The notes: generated by a model not told the origin, from the letters alone. DNA of 64,000 bases from Microglena sp. YARC (GCA_022414725.1 CM039463.1:77383758-77447757); one strand, 5' to 3'; positions 26,395-37,862 are shown, counted from the stretch's first letter. Made by a program: numbers and translations.

Positions 26395-26934
26395 TTCTCC
26401 ACAATTCCTCTGCAGTTCTGAACATAGTAAACACCAGCCCTGAAACCATTGTAGTGGTTTCTGCTGAGACCAACATGGTCTTCGTCATCAGGAATGGCCG
26501 TCGTACATTTAATCCCCGTCTTAGCACCTTGGCAGGATGTGGGGCGCTTACTGACGGCTGCAAAAGGACAACATGGTCCTTCGTCTCAGAAAACCTTGGC
26601 CGACGATCGTCGAGCCACGGTCGAGCCATGGTCCTTCCGTCATCACAGAAGTCTGTTCGAGAAGACGCACAAGGTTTTGCATAGGCAGGGGTGAGGCGGT
26701 TACGGCTGCAGAGACAACATGGTCTTCGTCATCACAGAATGGCGTCGTAGCACCTTGGCCGATACTCGAAAGACGCCAAGGTCGAGCACATAGTCTGTTT
26801 GCACAGGGGTGGGAGGCGGTTATCTCGGCTGCAGAGACAACATGGTCTTTCGTCATCACAGAAAGGCGTCGTAGCACCTTGGCCGATACTCGGAAAGACG
26901 CCAAGGTCGAGCACATTGTCTGTTGCTTCGGGCG
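26395..26934. repeat. Tandem repeat, about 120-bp unit
   Basis: Units contain GCAGAGACAACATGGTCTTC, GTCGTAGCACCTTGGCCGAT and ACGCCAAGGTCGAGCACA. The last two full copies (about 26700-26820 and 26825-26935) are nearly identical, earlier ones are degraded. Open frames exist on both strands but shift between copies. Not clearly coding. Confidence 0.75.
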
Positions 26935-27065
26935 GCTGCAGTGGCGGGGCGCTGAAGTGGCAGTGGCGGCTGCATAGTGAGGCGCTGCAGTGGCGGCTGC
27001 AGTGGCATAGGTGGCAGGGGCGGCTGCAGTGGCAAGGGGCGGCTGGTGCAGGGGCAGGGGCGGTT
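26935..27065. repeat. GGCGGCTGCAGTGGC minisatellite
   Basis: Short GC-rich tandem units of about 12-18 bases follow the previous array. PstI-like CTGCAG cores recur. Confidence 0.75.
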
Positions 27066-27183
27066 AACTGCAGCATCACTACGAATATTTCCCACAAACT
27101 TGTAGCCTCGTCCCGCCGTAGATTGCGCTCCGGATTTTACGAAGATTGACCATGAACACAGTCACTCATTCTTAGGAGAATTC

Positions 27184-27390
27184 TCAATCAATCCATTTGC
27201 GCATCTCAACATCTAGCGACATGTTTGTTGTCCATTGTCTGTCACCTCCATAGCTTTCCAGCTCTCTGTACAGAACCGCCTTCTTGTACGTAACGTATCG
27301 TGTTTGTACTTGACTGGCACCACGTCCGTCCATCTCGTCGATTTGGTTCGTTGTCACCTGAATGAGCGCCAGTATTGTACTGCGCACCAT
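27184..27390 (-). CDS. Small unknown protein
   Basis: 68 residues from ATG 27390, balanced composition (ILALIQVTTNQIDEMDGRGA, VTYKKAVLYRELESYGGD). It reads like a genuine short protein or the end of a larger one. No family recognised. Confidence 0.4.
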   Translation of the reverse strand: MVRSTILALIQVTTNQIDEMDGRGASQVQTRYVTYKKAVLYRELESYGGDRQWTTNMSLDVEMRKWID

Positions 27391-27975
27391 GGATTAATTC
27401 CCTGCTGACTTGTCCACAATTAGGCCCAACGTTCTTGAATCACTCTTGAGAACAAACGATCCTCGGACGACCTCCAATACCAGCATATCGTCGGTCAAAT
27501 CCATGGGCGAGAAGATACACAAGTGTAGGGCCGTACATCATGTGCAGTAGCAGTATTGCACGCCGCCTTGCAAGTGCAAAAGTCGTCCTTCAACATATGG
27601 CCATACAACGACCATCATGCTATCGCCACAACGCTGGTCTCCTACCACGAAGCAGCAGACTTCCTTCTCCACATCATGATAGTCCTTCCCATCAAGCCGG
27701 CCAACGCCTCCAATATCAGAGGGTTGCGTGACGCGTATGTCCAGGAGTAATATACGAAGAAGACTCAGCAGCCGCGATTCATATCTTCAGTTTGAGCCAT
27801 GTTGTTAACAAAAAAAAAAACAGGTATGTTCGTATCACGACGCCGGGACTTGGACCTGTTCTGGGACAGGGAATCCCATTGACGATGGAAGATGATGTAT
27901 GTATATGAGAAGATGATGATTATGCAGTTTATACTAACAATACAACGAATAGGCGAAATGCTGTGAATGTGACTG
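27391..27975. other. No confident gene
   Basis: A protein-like stretch occurs at 27556-27750 (FNIWPYNDHHAIATTLVSYH) but has only a TTG start and no recognisable family. It may be the tail of a decayed gene. The rest, including an A11 run near 27810, shows nothing. Confidence 0.3.
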
Positions 27976-28235
27976 TAATACAACCAATGCGGTTTTGTAT
28001 TGGACCGTACAAAAATCGATTTGGGTTATGGACCGGCAATACAACCAATGGCGGCCTTTTGCGGTTGTATGGGACGGCAATACAACAATGCGGTTTTGTG
28101 TATGGGACCGGCAATACAACCAACTTGCGGTTTGGTATGGTACCGGCAATACAACCAATGCGGTTTTGTATGGGACCGGCAATACAACCAATGCGTTTTG
28201 TGTATGCGTGGACCAGCAATACAACCACATCGATT
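27976..28235 (+). repeat. Minisatellite, core ACCGGCAATACAACCAATGC
   Basis: About eight units of 30-37 bases, consensus ACCGGCAATACAACCAATGC then GGTTTTGTATGGG. Spacing varies and there are no unique spacers, so it is not a CRISPR array. Confidence 0.85.
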
Positions 28236-29939
28236 TTTGTGATATGGTGGGGATGCGGATCGGTTGCGGTGCTGTTATTTATTTCCACCAACAACACCTT
28301 TGTAAGCAACAGCGCCCACAAACCATCCAGCCTTTCGGAAAGCCCATGATGGCGGTCTTCCACCCACCGATGTTGATTCGCAGTCGCTCCCGCGCATCGA
28401 GGTGATTTCCATGGACGTACCCGTTAGAAGCCGCAGTTTCGCTCGCGTGGAATACGCGCCGTGGCGAAACCGCTTTTCACACGCCTATCCATGCGCAGTC
28501 CACTCACGTGGCGTGAAGTGACTGGAGAGCGCATAGGCGTTGGCCAGATGCCTTACTCGCCACAAGCGGTCTTCACCAGGGTAGTACAGACGCGTGTAGA
28601 AACTCAGCCTTCGTGAAGCGATCCAGTGACTCCAAACAAGGACGCACAACAAGAGGATATTGACTCAGACCCACATCGAGTAACCTTCCCATATTAGTTT
28701 ATATTACTACTACTACTACTACTACCAAACACAGACCGCATCTCGGTCAGCAAAACAGCGAATGCCAAAACGAGCCGCCTCCTGAGGCACGATCGCATTT
28801 CCAAGGCCTGCCACTGAAGCGTCAGAGACCGGACATCAGCACGAACTCGTGCCAGGCGAACGCGTCACGAGCGAGGCATCTCCGCATCCAATTTTGCAAA
28901 TGGATAGGACAATGACTGAGAAATCGAAGAGGACAGACGGGTCCTGCCAAGTAAGGAACAGCATACCAGCGTCTTTGTCACGAGCAGCGAGTACCCAAAT
29001 ACGAGACCGGACGTGACGTGGCACCCATGTCAGCTGCAGATAGAATACCATAGCGCACACTAAACCCGCGAGTCTCGAAAGCTTCGCAAATCGCATCCAA
29101 CCCACGGTATCTCAACGCGAGAGTTCTCAAGAAAGACGGCCCTAACCGAAGAAGAAGACCGTCCAAAACACGAATACCTCCCACACAAGTGAAGAACGCG
29201 TACCGGACAAACCACCCCCTTCCCAGCCATAGAAACGTCCTGGCAAGGAATGATGCTGTGATGAATCGGGCCGAGAGCAGCTCCGACACGAGAAGAAAGA
29301 CGCAATCACATCCAACGTCCAGTGTGGTGACATCCGATATGATGGGAATCCCCGGAAACTGAGAGGACAACACACCGCACGCGAAGAATCGATCTCGCAA
29401 AAACAACAAGACGCGCCAACCCCTTCAAAGCAACAGCATGCCCACCATACACTGAACAGATCCGCGTAAACAAGCATGTGTATCAATAATAAATTCAACG
29501 GCCGGTTTTTTTTCACACAAAATGTCACTTGATCAGATTGAACCGCAAAACGGTTCAGGGAAGTCTTGTAAAGGTAATGAACAAGGCGATCGTAGACCTC
29601 GTCAGGATTGACCTCATGGCCTGCTACCAGAACCACGCTCGAGGTGAGTACGCAGACAATTCCAAATACATTCCACGAAGTACTCGTGACGCGAATACCA
29701 ATCGTCAAGCGACATCACGAAGGAAAGACCTGCCATCTTCGAACCAACGGAGGAGGATCACGACGCACATGACCTTGAAACATGCACCAGTATTATTCTT
29801 ACTTTACACACATATTGTCATGGACCCAAAAACCCTTTATGCACGAGTTATATTTATTATTACAGTTGTCAAAATTCTGAGTAGACATTTCAAAAATCCG
29901 CCCATTTGTTCTAAATTATTTAGTAATACAGTAAATACG
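28236..29939. other. No confident gene over about 1.7 kb
   Basis: Long frames exist on both strands (for example minus 28978-29409 and 29142-29708; a start-less plus frame at about 29060-29360 reading SKASQIASNPRYLNARVLKK), but they overlap one another and none has a convincing start, motif or homologue that I can name. Near 28702-28725 there is a (TAC)n microsatellite. It may hold decayed genes. Confidence 0.35.
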
Positions 29940-30329
29940 ATGAAGGACCTTGCGATTGCGCTTGCTTTTACACGATCGCGGAGGCCGTTTTGGCTCTTCG
30001 GGATGAAGGGATTTTACGTGGCCCAATTCCGCGTTTTTTTTTTTTTGCCGGTTCTCTCTGTGAATCTTGCGGTGCAATCTTGGGCTTTGCGGTTTGCATG
30101 GTGTACGCGTTGCTCTTAGCTGCAGCATACTTATGTTGCGCCCGAATCCATCGGTCAGGACATGGCGCATTGATTTCGGGGACCGTGTACGGCGTGTACA
30201 ACCTCACGAACAAGGCGACGATACCCGGGTACTCGTGGGGATGGTGGCCGTGGGACACCACATGGAGCCTAGTTTTTCGCCACAGTATCTTACATTTTCA
30301 AAACGTTCCGCTTGCAAAAAAAAGTATGA
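29940..30329 (+). pseudogene. DUF2177-like small membrane protein, frameshifted at T runs
   Basis: From ATG 29940 one frame gives FWLFGMKGFYVAQFRV (like the first helix and the FY..Q signature of DUF2177). At a T12 run (30036-30047) the frame changes to GSLCESCGAILGFAVCMVYA with LLLAAAYLCC, then GTVYGVYNLTNKATIPGYSW and WDTTWSLVF. The YNLTNKAT and DTxW motifs are the family signature. A second shift in a T5 run near 30273 leads to FATVSYIFKTFRLQKKV and a stop at 30329. Four hydrophobic helices, about 130 residues, the size of the family. DUF2177 members are found in bacteria and in several algal NCLDVs; role unknown. Confidence 0.6.
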
Positions 30330-30353
30330 GAAACAAATGTAAGACCCAAAAAC

Positions 30354-30626
30354 ATGTCAACACACGTCATCTCAAAAACAAAGAGAGTTGCTGCACGCGT
30401 GGGAAAAGGTTCTTGCGACCAACAATCTAAAATGCACGATACTCGCTCGAGCCCACACTACAAGTTTTACAACTATATGACGCAATACCTGCCAATCCTA
30501 CTTACAAGCAATAAGGCGGAGCAGGAAGCTATAGGAATTTCGAGCAATGAAGTTCGAGCACTATCTTACGTAATGGATCACTTCACTAACCGCAGCGGCC
30601 ATGTTCTCAATCCATCGTTACATTGA
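30354..30626 (+). CDS. Small basic protein, distant histone-fold-like look
   Basis: 90 residues from ATG 30354. A basic N-terminal tail (STHVISKTKRVAARVGKG) is followed by FYNYMTQYLPILL, GISSNEVRALSYVMDHF. The Y..Y..xL spacing and the GISS-x5-xMxxF stretch recall the alpha1-L1-alpha2 part of histone H2B, whose viral forms are known in several NCLDV groups. The C-terminal histone helices are absent or out of frame, and the resemblance is short, so this is only a suggestion. Confidence 0.35.
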   Translation: MSTHVISKTKRVAARVGKGSCDQQSKMHDTRSSPHYKFYNYMTQYLPILLTSNKAEQEAIGISSNEVRALSYVMDHFTNRSGHVLNPSLH

Positions 30627-31342
30627 ACATTCCAGAACTACAACAGTTACATGATTTTTACACGACGAGTTTTCTAAAACTGCGCATAACATTCGCCTTC
30701 ATCTAGTTATCACAGACGACGAAGACAACAAAACTTCTCTTCACTTGTCGAATTCAGCAAACACATAAATACCATTCTTGACAACTGCCCATCGACAAAT
30801 CACCATCAATTGCCCCCCATGGTTTCGGTTTGAAAAAGAAAAGTATGGGGAAGAAGTTCTACTCAAAAAGGATGTTTAACGATGATTCATACGCTTTGTC
30901 GAAACATAAAAGAAGATATAACAGAACCCCAATGTACAGTCGACGGAATACTAAAATGAAACCGCCTCGTGTACGCCACACCTTACGGTGTAACCTAATG
31001 TGTAGCAACCCACGGGCAGTGAACACCAATACGATTTTTGAATCAACAAATTACAAGATGTCAACGAGAATACCGTCGTGGTTCTTTTTTAGATCAACGG
31101 CTCTACATCCTGCAGACTCCGTATCTTTCTTTTGTCGGTACTTTAGAGAGAGTGTCCATTGAAGGACCAGCCCACTTAAGCGATCGCCTAATAAGCATCC
31201 TCATTGTCATCCATACTTGAAATGACACTGTTGAGGACAAGCGTGCGCCTAGCCTTAATCTGGATACGAGTGAAGCAATGTCAGACTCGGTATGTCCGAC
31301 GAAACTCCTTGTAAAGACTCGCCAACAGAACATTTGCACGTG
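30627..31342. other. No confident gene
   Basis: Protein-like fragments occur in changing frames (for example FEKEKYGEEVLLKKDV near 30830-30880 and LDQRLYILQTPYLSFVGTLE near 31090-31150), which suggests one or more decayed genes, but I cannot define one. Confidence 0.3.
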
Positions 31343-32482
31343 TCAACCGATTGTCACAGTTACAACATCCTTCAAAACAACCTTCAACTGGTCAGGAGAC
31401 ACAGCCATTTTTGCTCGCATGGAATTCATATGTGCAAGCTCGGACCGGGCACGCTCCAGCTCATACTTGGAAATGCCATGTTCATTCTTGAGCTCCGAAT
31501 AAGTCGTCTCAGCTCAGACTTGAATCCCACACGCTCTTGAAGCTCCGAATATACAATATCAATCTCAGACATCACTCTGAAAGCTCGACTTCGTGTCCGG
31601 CTCAGACATCACTCTGAAAGTCGGACGTCGTGTCCACAAGCTCAGACATCACTCCTGACTTCGTTTTGCAAGCTCGGACTTCGTGTTTCCGCAAGCTCAG
31701 AATCACTCTGAATCGGGACTTCGTGTTCGCAGCTCTGACCGATGTTTCGTGCTCGACATACTCGGACCTTGTCCACTCCAAAGCTCGGACTATTCGAATG
31801 TTCGCAAGCTCGACCTCGTGTCCCCACAAGCTTTGCCAACTCGTCCTCCAACGAAGAACCATCCGCCCGCGCATGCACAACCTTATGCCGAGTCTCCTCC
31901 ACCGACAAAAGCGTACGCTCAAAGCTCAGCATTCGCATCCACCAGCTCCGCACGCGCACCAACCAGACGAGCGGTCGCGTCCCCCAAACCCACACGCGCC
32001 ACATCGATATCTCAGACGAGGCGACACGCGAACGCTCCCTAATCTCCACCACTCAGCCTCAGCAGCGAGAGCCCCCTCCACGGAAACCAACCAACTCGTC
32101 TTCATGAGCCCTAATCTTGCCGAGAGCGGCAGACCGCTGCTTGCCGACAAGCTTGGTCTTGTGCCGAATACGGTTCATCTCCAAACGAATCTCCTCGTAC
32201 ACCGCGACGAAGAGCGACAAGCTCATCCTTCCCTTGCCAATGGTGTCTGCAAATTCTACACGGTCAGCTTGTAATGTCACGGAGTTGGTCGAGCTTCTCC
32301 TTAGCACGACACTGCTCATCAATCAGCTGCGTGCCAAGGTGATTCATCCACTCTCGTAGCAACCTCAATGCGCAACCGCCCTTTTCAATCGGCGGCGGCG
32401 TTATCCTGCCCCTCCCTTTGAGCTCATCCAAAAATCCTTCCTGAGCACGAATCGCCGAACGAAATACATCCGCCTCGGACAT
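31343..32482 (-). pseudogene. Coiled-coil protein, several frameshifts
   Basis: Starts at ATG 32482 (MSEADVFRSAIRAQEGFLDE). Heptad-rich sequence then continues through alternating frames: LIDEQCRAKEKLDQLRDIT, GKGRMSLSLFVAVYEEIRLE, ARLVGARAELVDANAEL, LLSVEETRHKVVHARADGSS, and finally SELKNEHGISKYELERARSE and SPDQLKVVLKDVVTVTIG with a stop at 31343. Between about 31540 and 31720 short DNA repeats (AGCTCAGACATCACTCTGAA) underlie repeated acidic heptads. The total would be about 380 residues. A structural or scaffold role is possible; the family is unknown. Confidence 0.55.
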
Positions 32483-32939
32483 CTTTATACAAAACAAGAC
32501 CACATCGCATGCCTCCACTCCTCCTTAGCTGCTGTAAATACGTTTTTAAGCACATTGTCAATATCCTTCACATCGGACTTCAGCAGGGCCACGGATTGTG
32601 CGCGTCCAAAATCGCAAGAATTGTCCAGAACAAGAAGAAGCCATTCGTTCGATATACTGGGATGATACGGGGAAAATATATCTCACAATCTCTCACCAAA
32701 CATCGGTGGGCAACATTTATTACTCGATTACCAAAAAAGAGCTGCAAAAATTATTTGAGAAACTACTGCTATGCATAACATGCGAATCCCCGCAATAATA
32801 TTAATTTATGATAGCGATATTCGGAGTCGTATTACTAGTGATCTCGCACTCTATTGCTCACAACACAAATATGGACCAAAACGACCGAGGCGAACAATAA
32901 ACCGAACAATACGCACGATGACGTACAAGCACTCTGAAA

Positions 32940-33740
32940 ATGCCAAAAAGAAAGAACAAAAACGAGATCATAAATGCCAGAAAGACTACACCCCCTCTTG
33001 GGAATGCAAGCGACGCCGGAGCTCAACGTGCTCAAAAACAAGACAATATTTGCAGATTGGATATAATCAAAAAACTGAGCGAGCGCGAGTCGCAAAAAGC
33101 ATCGCCGTATCAACCAAAACTTCAAACGCGTGGACTCGCCAAATAAAAAACCACAGATCGAGCCATTCAAAAATATCGGGAGTCACGTAGTCGCCTAGAA
33201 AAAAACGGCAGAGATATGCTGCCTCAAAACGAACCCTAATCAAGCAAAACATCGCGACATTACGAAACACGACATGACACCGATAAAGATTTAAGAAGAT
33301 ATCAAGAGCACCGACAATCCAATCAAACGAATTGTCAAAAGAGTGGGTGACATTCTCACAAGAGATCAAATGCCTGAAATCCACTATTAAAAAACATTCG
33401 GCGCAACTCGCGCATTCTCGAGGCGAATTCAATGTCAACGCTCCGAAAATAATACTGATGTCCCAGATCTATCGAACTCGACTCGTCAATGCGGAAGGCC
33501 AAATAATCCGCCTAATAAAAGGGTGATCATCTCGTCATCGAATCAACTCCGAGAACAAGTACGAACTCACCAAGACGACATTCAAATGCTACAAGAATAA
33601 TCTGACAACAAATGAACTTGCAATGTACCACGGGCGAGCCAAGGTCTGCATTAGACGGGGTATGCCATCTACCAAGCCCAGACCATCCATTCAAAGTCCG
33701 AACGGCCTCATTGCCTCAACTACAAGCAAATTTGTCTGAG
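32940..33740 (+). pseudogene. Degenerate coding region, unknown protein
   Basis: Plus-strand protein-like pieces follow one another in different frames: MPKRKNKNEIINARKTTPPL (32940 on), QDNICRLDIIKKLSERESQK, TKHDMTPIKI and KSTDNPIKRIVKRVGDILTR, EGQIIRLIKG (to 33526), then INSENKYELTKTTFKCYKNN and LAMYHGRAKVCIRRGMPSTK to a stop near 33740. Charged and helical. At least three frame changes. No family recognised. Confidence 0.35.
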
Positions 33741-33746
33741 AATAAT

Positions 33747-34134
33747 GCAAATGCCACTGGCACAGGCACAGGCAAAGCACGTGCAGATAGACGGCAACAG
33801 TCGCTGCGCAGCGCGTGCCACAAGCAACTAGCAGATGCCCGTGCATGCTACAGCACTAAGCCAAATGACCGTAAGACAGATGCGCCTGCAGCAAAGTCGC
33901 TGTGAGCAGATGCTCAGCCACAGCACAGCAAATGACAGTAAGCAGATGCGCTGGCAGCCAAAGGCCGGAAGCAGAACCGCTGCAGCCAAAGACGCGTGAA
34001 GCAGATGCGCCGTGCGCAAAGGCCGCGTGAAGCACAGGCACTAGCCGCAAGCCAATGCGCGATGCAGCCAAAGCGCGCGTTTAACACAGCACTACAAATG
34101 AGCGTGTTGAAGCGACAGGCGCGTTCCGCAGCCA
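33747..34134 (+). repeat. Degenerate tandem repeat, AAGCAGATGCGC / GCAGCCAAAG
   Basis: Short units of about 25-35 bases around GCAGATGCGCC, GCAGCCAAAG and CACAGGCAC recur. They would encode Ala/Gln/Lys-rich coiled-coil-like peptide if the frame were kept. Possibly the repetitive C-terminal part of the preceding decayed gene. Confidence 0.6.
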
Positions 34135-34383
34135 CTAGCGCCGCCTGCCAGCCCACAGCGTTTCATATGAAGGTCTTGTATAGTAGAAAGCTACCGACAT
34201 TATGCGATTTAGATTCACAAACAACACTTCATGCTGATGGAATAGGAGTAACTTTCTGAACGAACAAGTTAAACAGATTTTGGTTTCGCCCAACAAACTC
34301 GAATGCATATTATCATTCCTGCAAATATCAATTTTAGACGCTTGTTTGAAGTTCACATCTCCTTCCAACTCCTTTATCTCTCG
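34135..34383 (-). CDS. Partial CDS entering the assembly gap
   Basis: The minus-strand frame runs out of the gap (EIKELEGDVNFKQASKIDIC), is open over 82 codons and stops at 34135. Its composition is protein-like (SFRKLLLFHQHEVLFVNLNR). The 5' end is lost in the Ns. Family not recognised. A TCAATTTT (AAAATTGA on the minus strand) occurs inside, which weakens the value of that octamer as a promoter call. Confidence 0.4.
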   Translation of the reverse strand, partial: REIKELEGDVNFKQASKIDICRNDNMHSSLLGETKICLTCSFRKLLLFHQHEVLFVNLNRIMSVAFYYTRPSYETLWAGRRR

Positions 34384-35383
34384 NNNNNNNNNNNNNNNNN
34401 NNNNNNNNNNNNNNNNNNNNNNNNNNNNNNNNNNNNNNNNNNNNNNNNNNNNNNNNNNNNNNNNNNNNNNNNNNNNNNNNNNNNNNNNNNNNNNNNNNNN
34501 NNNNNNNNNNNNNNNNNNNNNNNNNNNNNNNNNNNNNNNNNNNNNNNNNNNNNNNNNNNNNNNNNNNNNNNNNNNNNNNNNNNNNNNNNNNNNNNNNNNN
34601 NNNNNNNNNNNNNNNNNNNNNNNNNNNNNNNNNNNNNNNNNNNNNNNNNNNNNNNNNNNNNNNNNNNNNNNNNNNNNNNNNNNNNNNNNNNNNNNNNNNN
34701 NNNNNNNNNNNNNNNNNNNNNNNNNNNNNNNNNNNNNNNNNNNNNNNNNNNNNNNNNNNNNNNNNNNNNNNNNNNNNNNNNNNNNNNNNNNNNNNNNNNN
34801 NNNNNNNNNNNNNNNNNNNNNNNNNNNNNNNNNNNNNNNNNNNNNNNNNNNNNNNNNNNNNNNNNNNNNNNNNNNNNNNNNNNNNNNNNNNNNNNNNNNN
34901 NNNNNNNNNNNNNNNNNNNNNNNNNNNNNNNNNNNNNNNNNNNNNNNNNNNNNNNNNNNNNNNNNNNNNNNNNNNNNNNNNNNNNNNNNNNNNNNNNNNN
35001 NNNNNNNNNNNNNNNNNNNNNNNNNNNNNNNNNNNNNNNNNNNNNNNNNNNNNNNNNNNNNNNNNNNNNNNNNNNNNNNNNNNNNNNNNNNNNNNNNNNN
35101 NNNNNNNNNNNNNNNNNNNNNNNNNNNNNNNNNNNNNNNNNNNNNNNNNNNNNNNNNNNNNNNNNNNNNNNNNNNNNNNNNNNNNNNNNNNNNNNNNNNN
35201 NNNNNNNNNNNNNNNNNNNNNNNNNNNNNNNNNNNNNNNNNNNNNNNNNNNNNNNNNNNNNNNNNNNNNNNNNNNNNNNNNNNNNNNNNNNNNNNNNNNN
35301 NNNNNNNNNNNNNNNNNNNNNNNNNNNNNNNNNNNNNNNNNNNNNNNNNNNNNNNNNNNNNNNNNNNNNNNNNNNNNNNNNNN
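34384..35383. other. Assembly gap, exactly 1,000 N
   Basis: A round-number run of N is the convention for a gap of unknown size. Everything to the left is virus-like, everything to the right is nuclear-genome-like, so continuity here rests on scaffolding only. Confidence 0.99.
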
Positions 35384-35830
35384 TGTACAACAAATATATT
35401 CTAATAAATGCGACACAAAAAAAAACAACACATAAACCCAAAATAAATTGCTGACAAAAAAACAACACATAAACAATTGAAGAAAAAGCACGAACACCAC
35501 AGCAGCAGAAAAAAAAATAAAATGCCCCCCACTGACGCACCAGGCATTTTCCGAACCCCTGCCTGATGAGGTGGCTCTCCTACGTGGCGGGCGTTCCTTC
35601 ACCTAGCCAAATACAATATTTATAATCAATACAACACATATTAATAAATTGCAACACATATATAACAAATACAACACATACAACAAAACAAACAAATACA
35701 ACAAATACAACAAATACAACAAATACAACAAATACAACAAATACAACAAATACAACAAATATAACAAATACAACAAATCCTACAAAACTCACTGACCCTC
35801 AGGCATTTCTGACCCCATCGTTGTGGCAGT
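35384..35830. repeat. A-rich sequence and (AAATACAAC)n array
   Basis: The gap edge is A-rich. From about 35655 to 35785 a 9-base unit AAATACAAC is repeated about twelve times. No gene. Confidence 0.85.
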
Positions 35831-36214
35831 TGTGGGATGTGCTCCATGGCGGTTCCTCAACCGGCCACCTCATTCGGCCAGTACCCTGATGAGATTCAAG
35901 GCCGCTGTCTCTCGAAAAACCCTGTGTGCAACCTCAGCCTTCATGGTGGGCGTGTCTGACATCTCAACTGGTGGCTACTTGAGACTTCGGATCCAAAGGT
36001 TGCGCACTTTCTCACACACCAAACCCAACACCAAATCCAACCCCCCAACCCCCACCCCCCAACCCAAACCCTCCACCCCAACCCCCAATTCCAATACCAA
36101 GGCCCCCCCAATATTAGCAGTATTCGCAACCTCGCCTTATGGTGTTGCGTGTCTGACTTCTTCAGACTGGGTGCTTACAATTTGAAACCTCCGCCACATT
36201 AATGGAGAGTGCTC
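35831..36214. other. No gene seen; C-rich run
   Basis: Mixed sequence followed by a CCAACCCCCACC-type simple repeat (36020-36105). Two similar sentences of sequence (TGCAACCTCAGCCTTCATGG near 35930; GCAACCTCGCCTTATGGTG near 36127) suggest a local duplication of about 190 bases. Confidence 0.4.
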
Positions 36215-36663
36215 AAACCCCCCCCCCCCCCCCACCCACCCCCCACACACACACACACACAAATATGGTGCCCAAGACCCCACCCCCCCCCCCCACACAC
36301 ACACACACACAAAAATGGTGCCAAGGACCCCACCCCACCCCCCACCACGCACCCACACACACAAAAATGGTGCCCAAGACCCCCACCCCACCCCACCCCA
36401 CACACACACACACACAAAAATGGGTGACCCAAGACCCCCACCCCACCCCCCAACGCACACACACACAAAAATTGGGTGCCCAAGACCCCCACCCCACCCC
36501 CCCCACCCCATCCCCCCCATCCCACACACACACACACACACACACCAACAAACACACACAAAGAATGGGTTGCCCAAGACCCCCACCCCACCCCCCCACG
36601 CACACACACACAAAAAATGGGTGCCCAAGAGCCCCCCCACCCCCCCACCACAACAGACACAAC

Positions 36664-36708
<45 letters not shown>

Positions 36709-37175
36709 GGTGCCAAGACCCCACCCCACCCCACCCCACCCCCACCACACAACACAAAATGGTGCCCAAGACCCCCCACCCCACCCCACAACGCACACAC
36801 ACACAAAAATGGGGCCCAAGACCCCCCCCCCCCCACCCCCACCCCCCACCCACCCCCACCCCCCCACACACACACACACACACAAAATGGGTGCCCAAGA
36901 CCCCCACCCCCACCACCCACCCCACGCCCCACCACACACACAAAATTGGTGCCCAAGACCCCCCCCCCCACAACACACACACACACACAACACCACACAC
37001 ACACACACACACGAAAAATGGTGCCCAGGGACCCCCACCCCACCCCACACCACCCCCACCCCCCCACACACACAAAACAGGTGCCAAGACCCCCCCCACA
37101 CCCCACCCCACCCCACCCACCTACACACACAATACCCCCCCCCCCACACACACACAAAACACACAAAACAACACA
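36215..37175. repeat. Minisatellite: CACA run + AAAATGGTGCCCAAGACCCC
   Basis: About fourteen units of 55-100 bases, each a (CA)n run, AAAATGGGTGCCCAAGAC and a C-rich tract. Both strands have long open frames here only because the sequence is simple. Confidence 0.9.
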
Positions 37176-37827
37176 CAAACTTGCAGGGAGGGGCTCAAGC
37201 GTGCAACTTGTGCACCAACACCCCCCCACACACACATACCCCCCCCCACACACCACAAAACACACACACACCAACTTGCAGGAGGGGCTGAAGCAGTGCA
37301 CTTCTGTCCACACCCACATACCCCCCCCCCCCCCCCCAGCACACACACACACAACACCCACCACCACCACCACCACCACACACAAATGCAGGAGGGGCTG
37401 AAGCGTGCCCACTTGTGTACCAACACCCACATAGCCCCCCCCCCCACCCACACACACACCACACACACACACACACACACACCACACACACACACACACA
37501 CACATACCACCACCACCACCACACACCACACACACACAACATGCAGGAGGGGCTGAAGCGTTGCCACTTGTGTACCAAACACCCACATACCCCCCCCCCC
37601 ACACACCCACACACACACACACAGCATACCCCCACACACCACCACCACACACACAACACACAACATGCAGGAGGGGCTGAAAGCGTGCCACTTGTGTTAC
37701 ACAACACCCACATACCCCCCCCCAACACACACACACACAACACATACACACCACACCCACCACCAACACACCACACACAACATGCAGGAGGGGCTGAAGC
37801 GTGCAATTTGTGTAACCAACACCCACA

Positions 37828-37862
<35 letters not shown>

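Noticed and set aside
27976..28235. Possible CRISPR array
   Set aside because: Units are contiguous, vary in length and have no unique spacers; no cas genes; eukaryote/virus context.
28978..29708. Minus-strand frames of 143 and 188 codons
   Set aside because: Overlap each other in different frames, Cys/Phe/Ser-rich, no start context or motif; a start-less plus frame competes in the same place.
34280..35602. Frames crossing the N run
   Set aside because: The N stretch translates as X; there is no evidence that the two sides are one gene.
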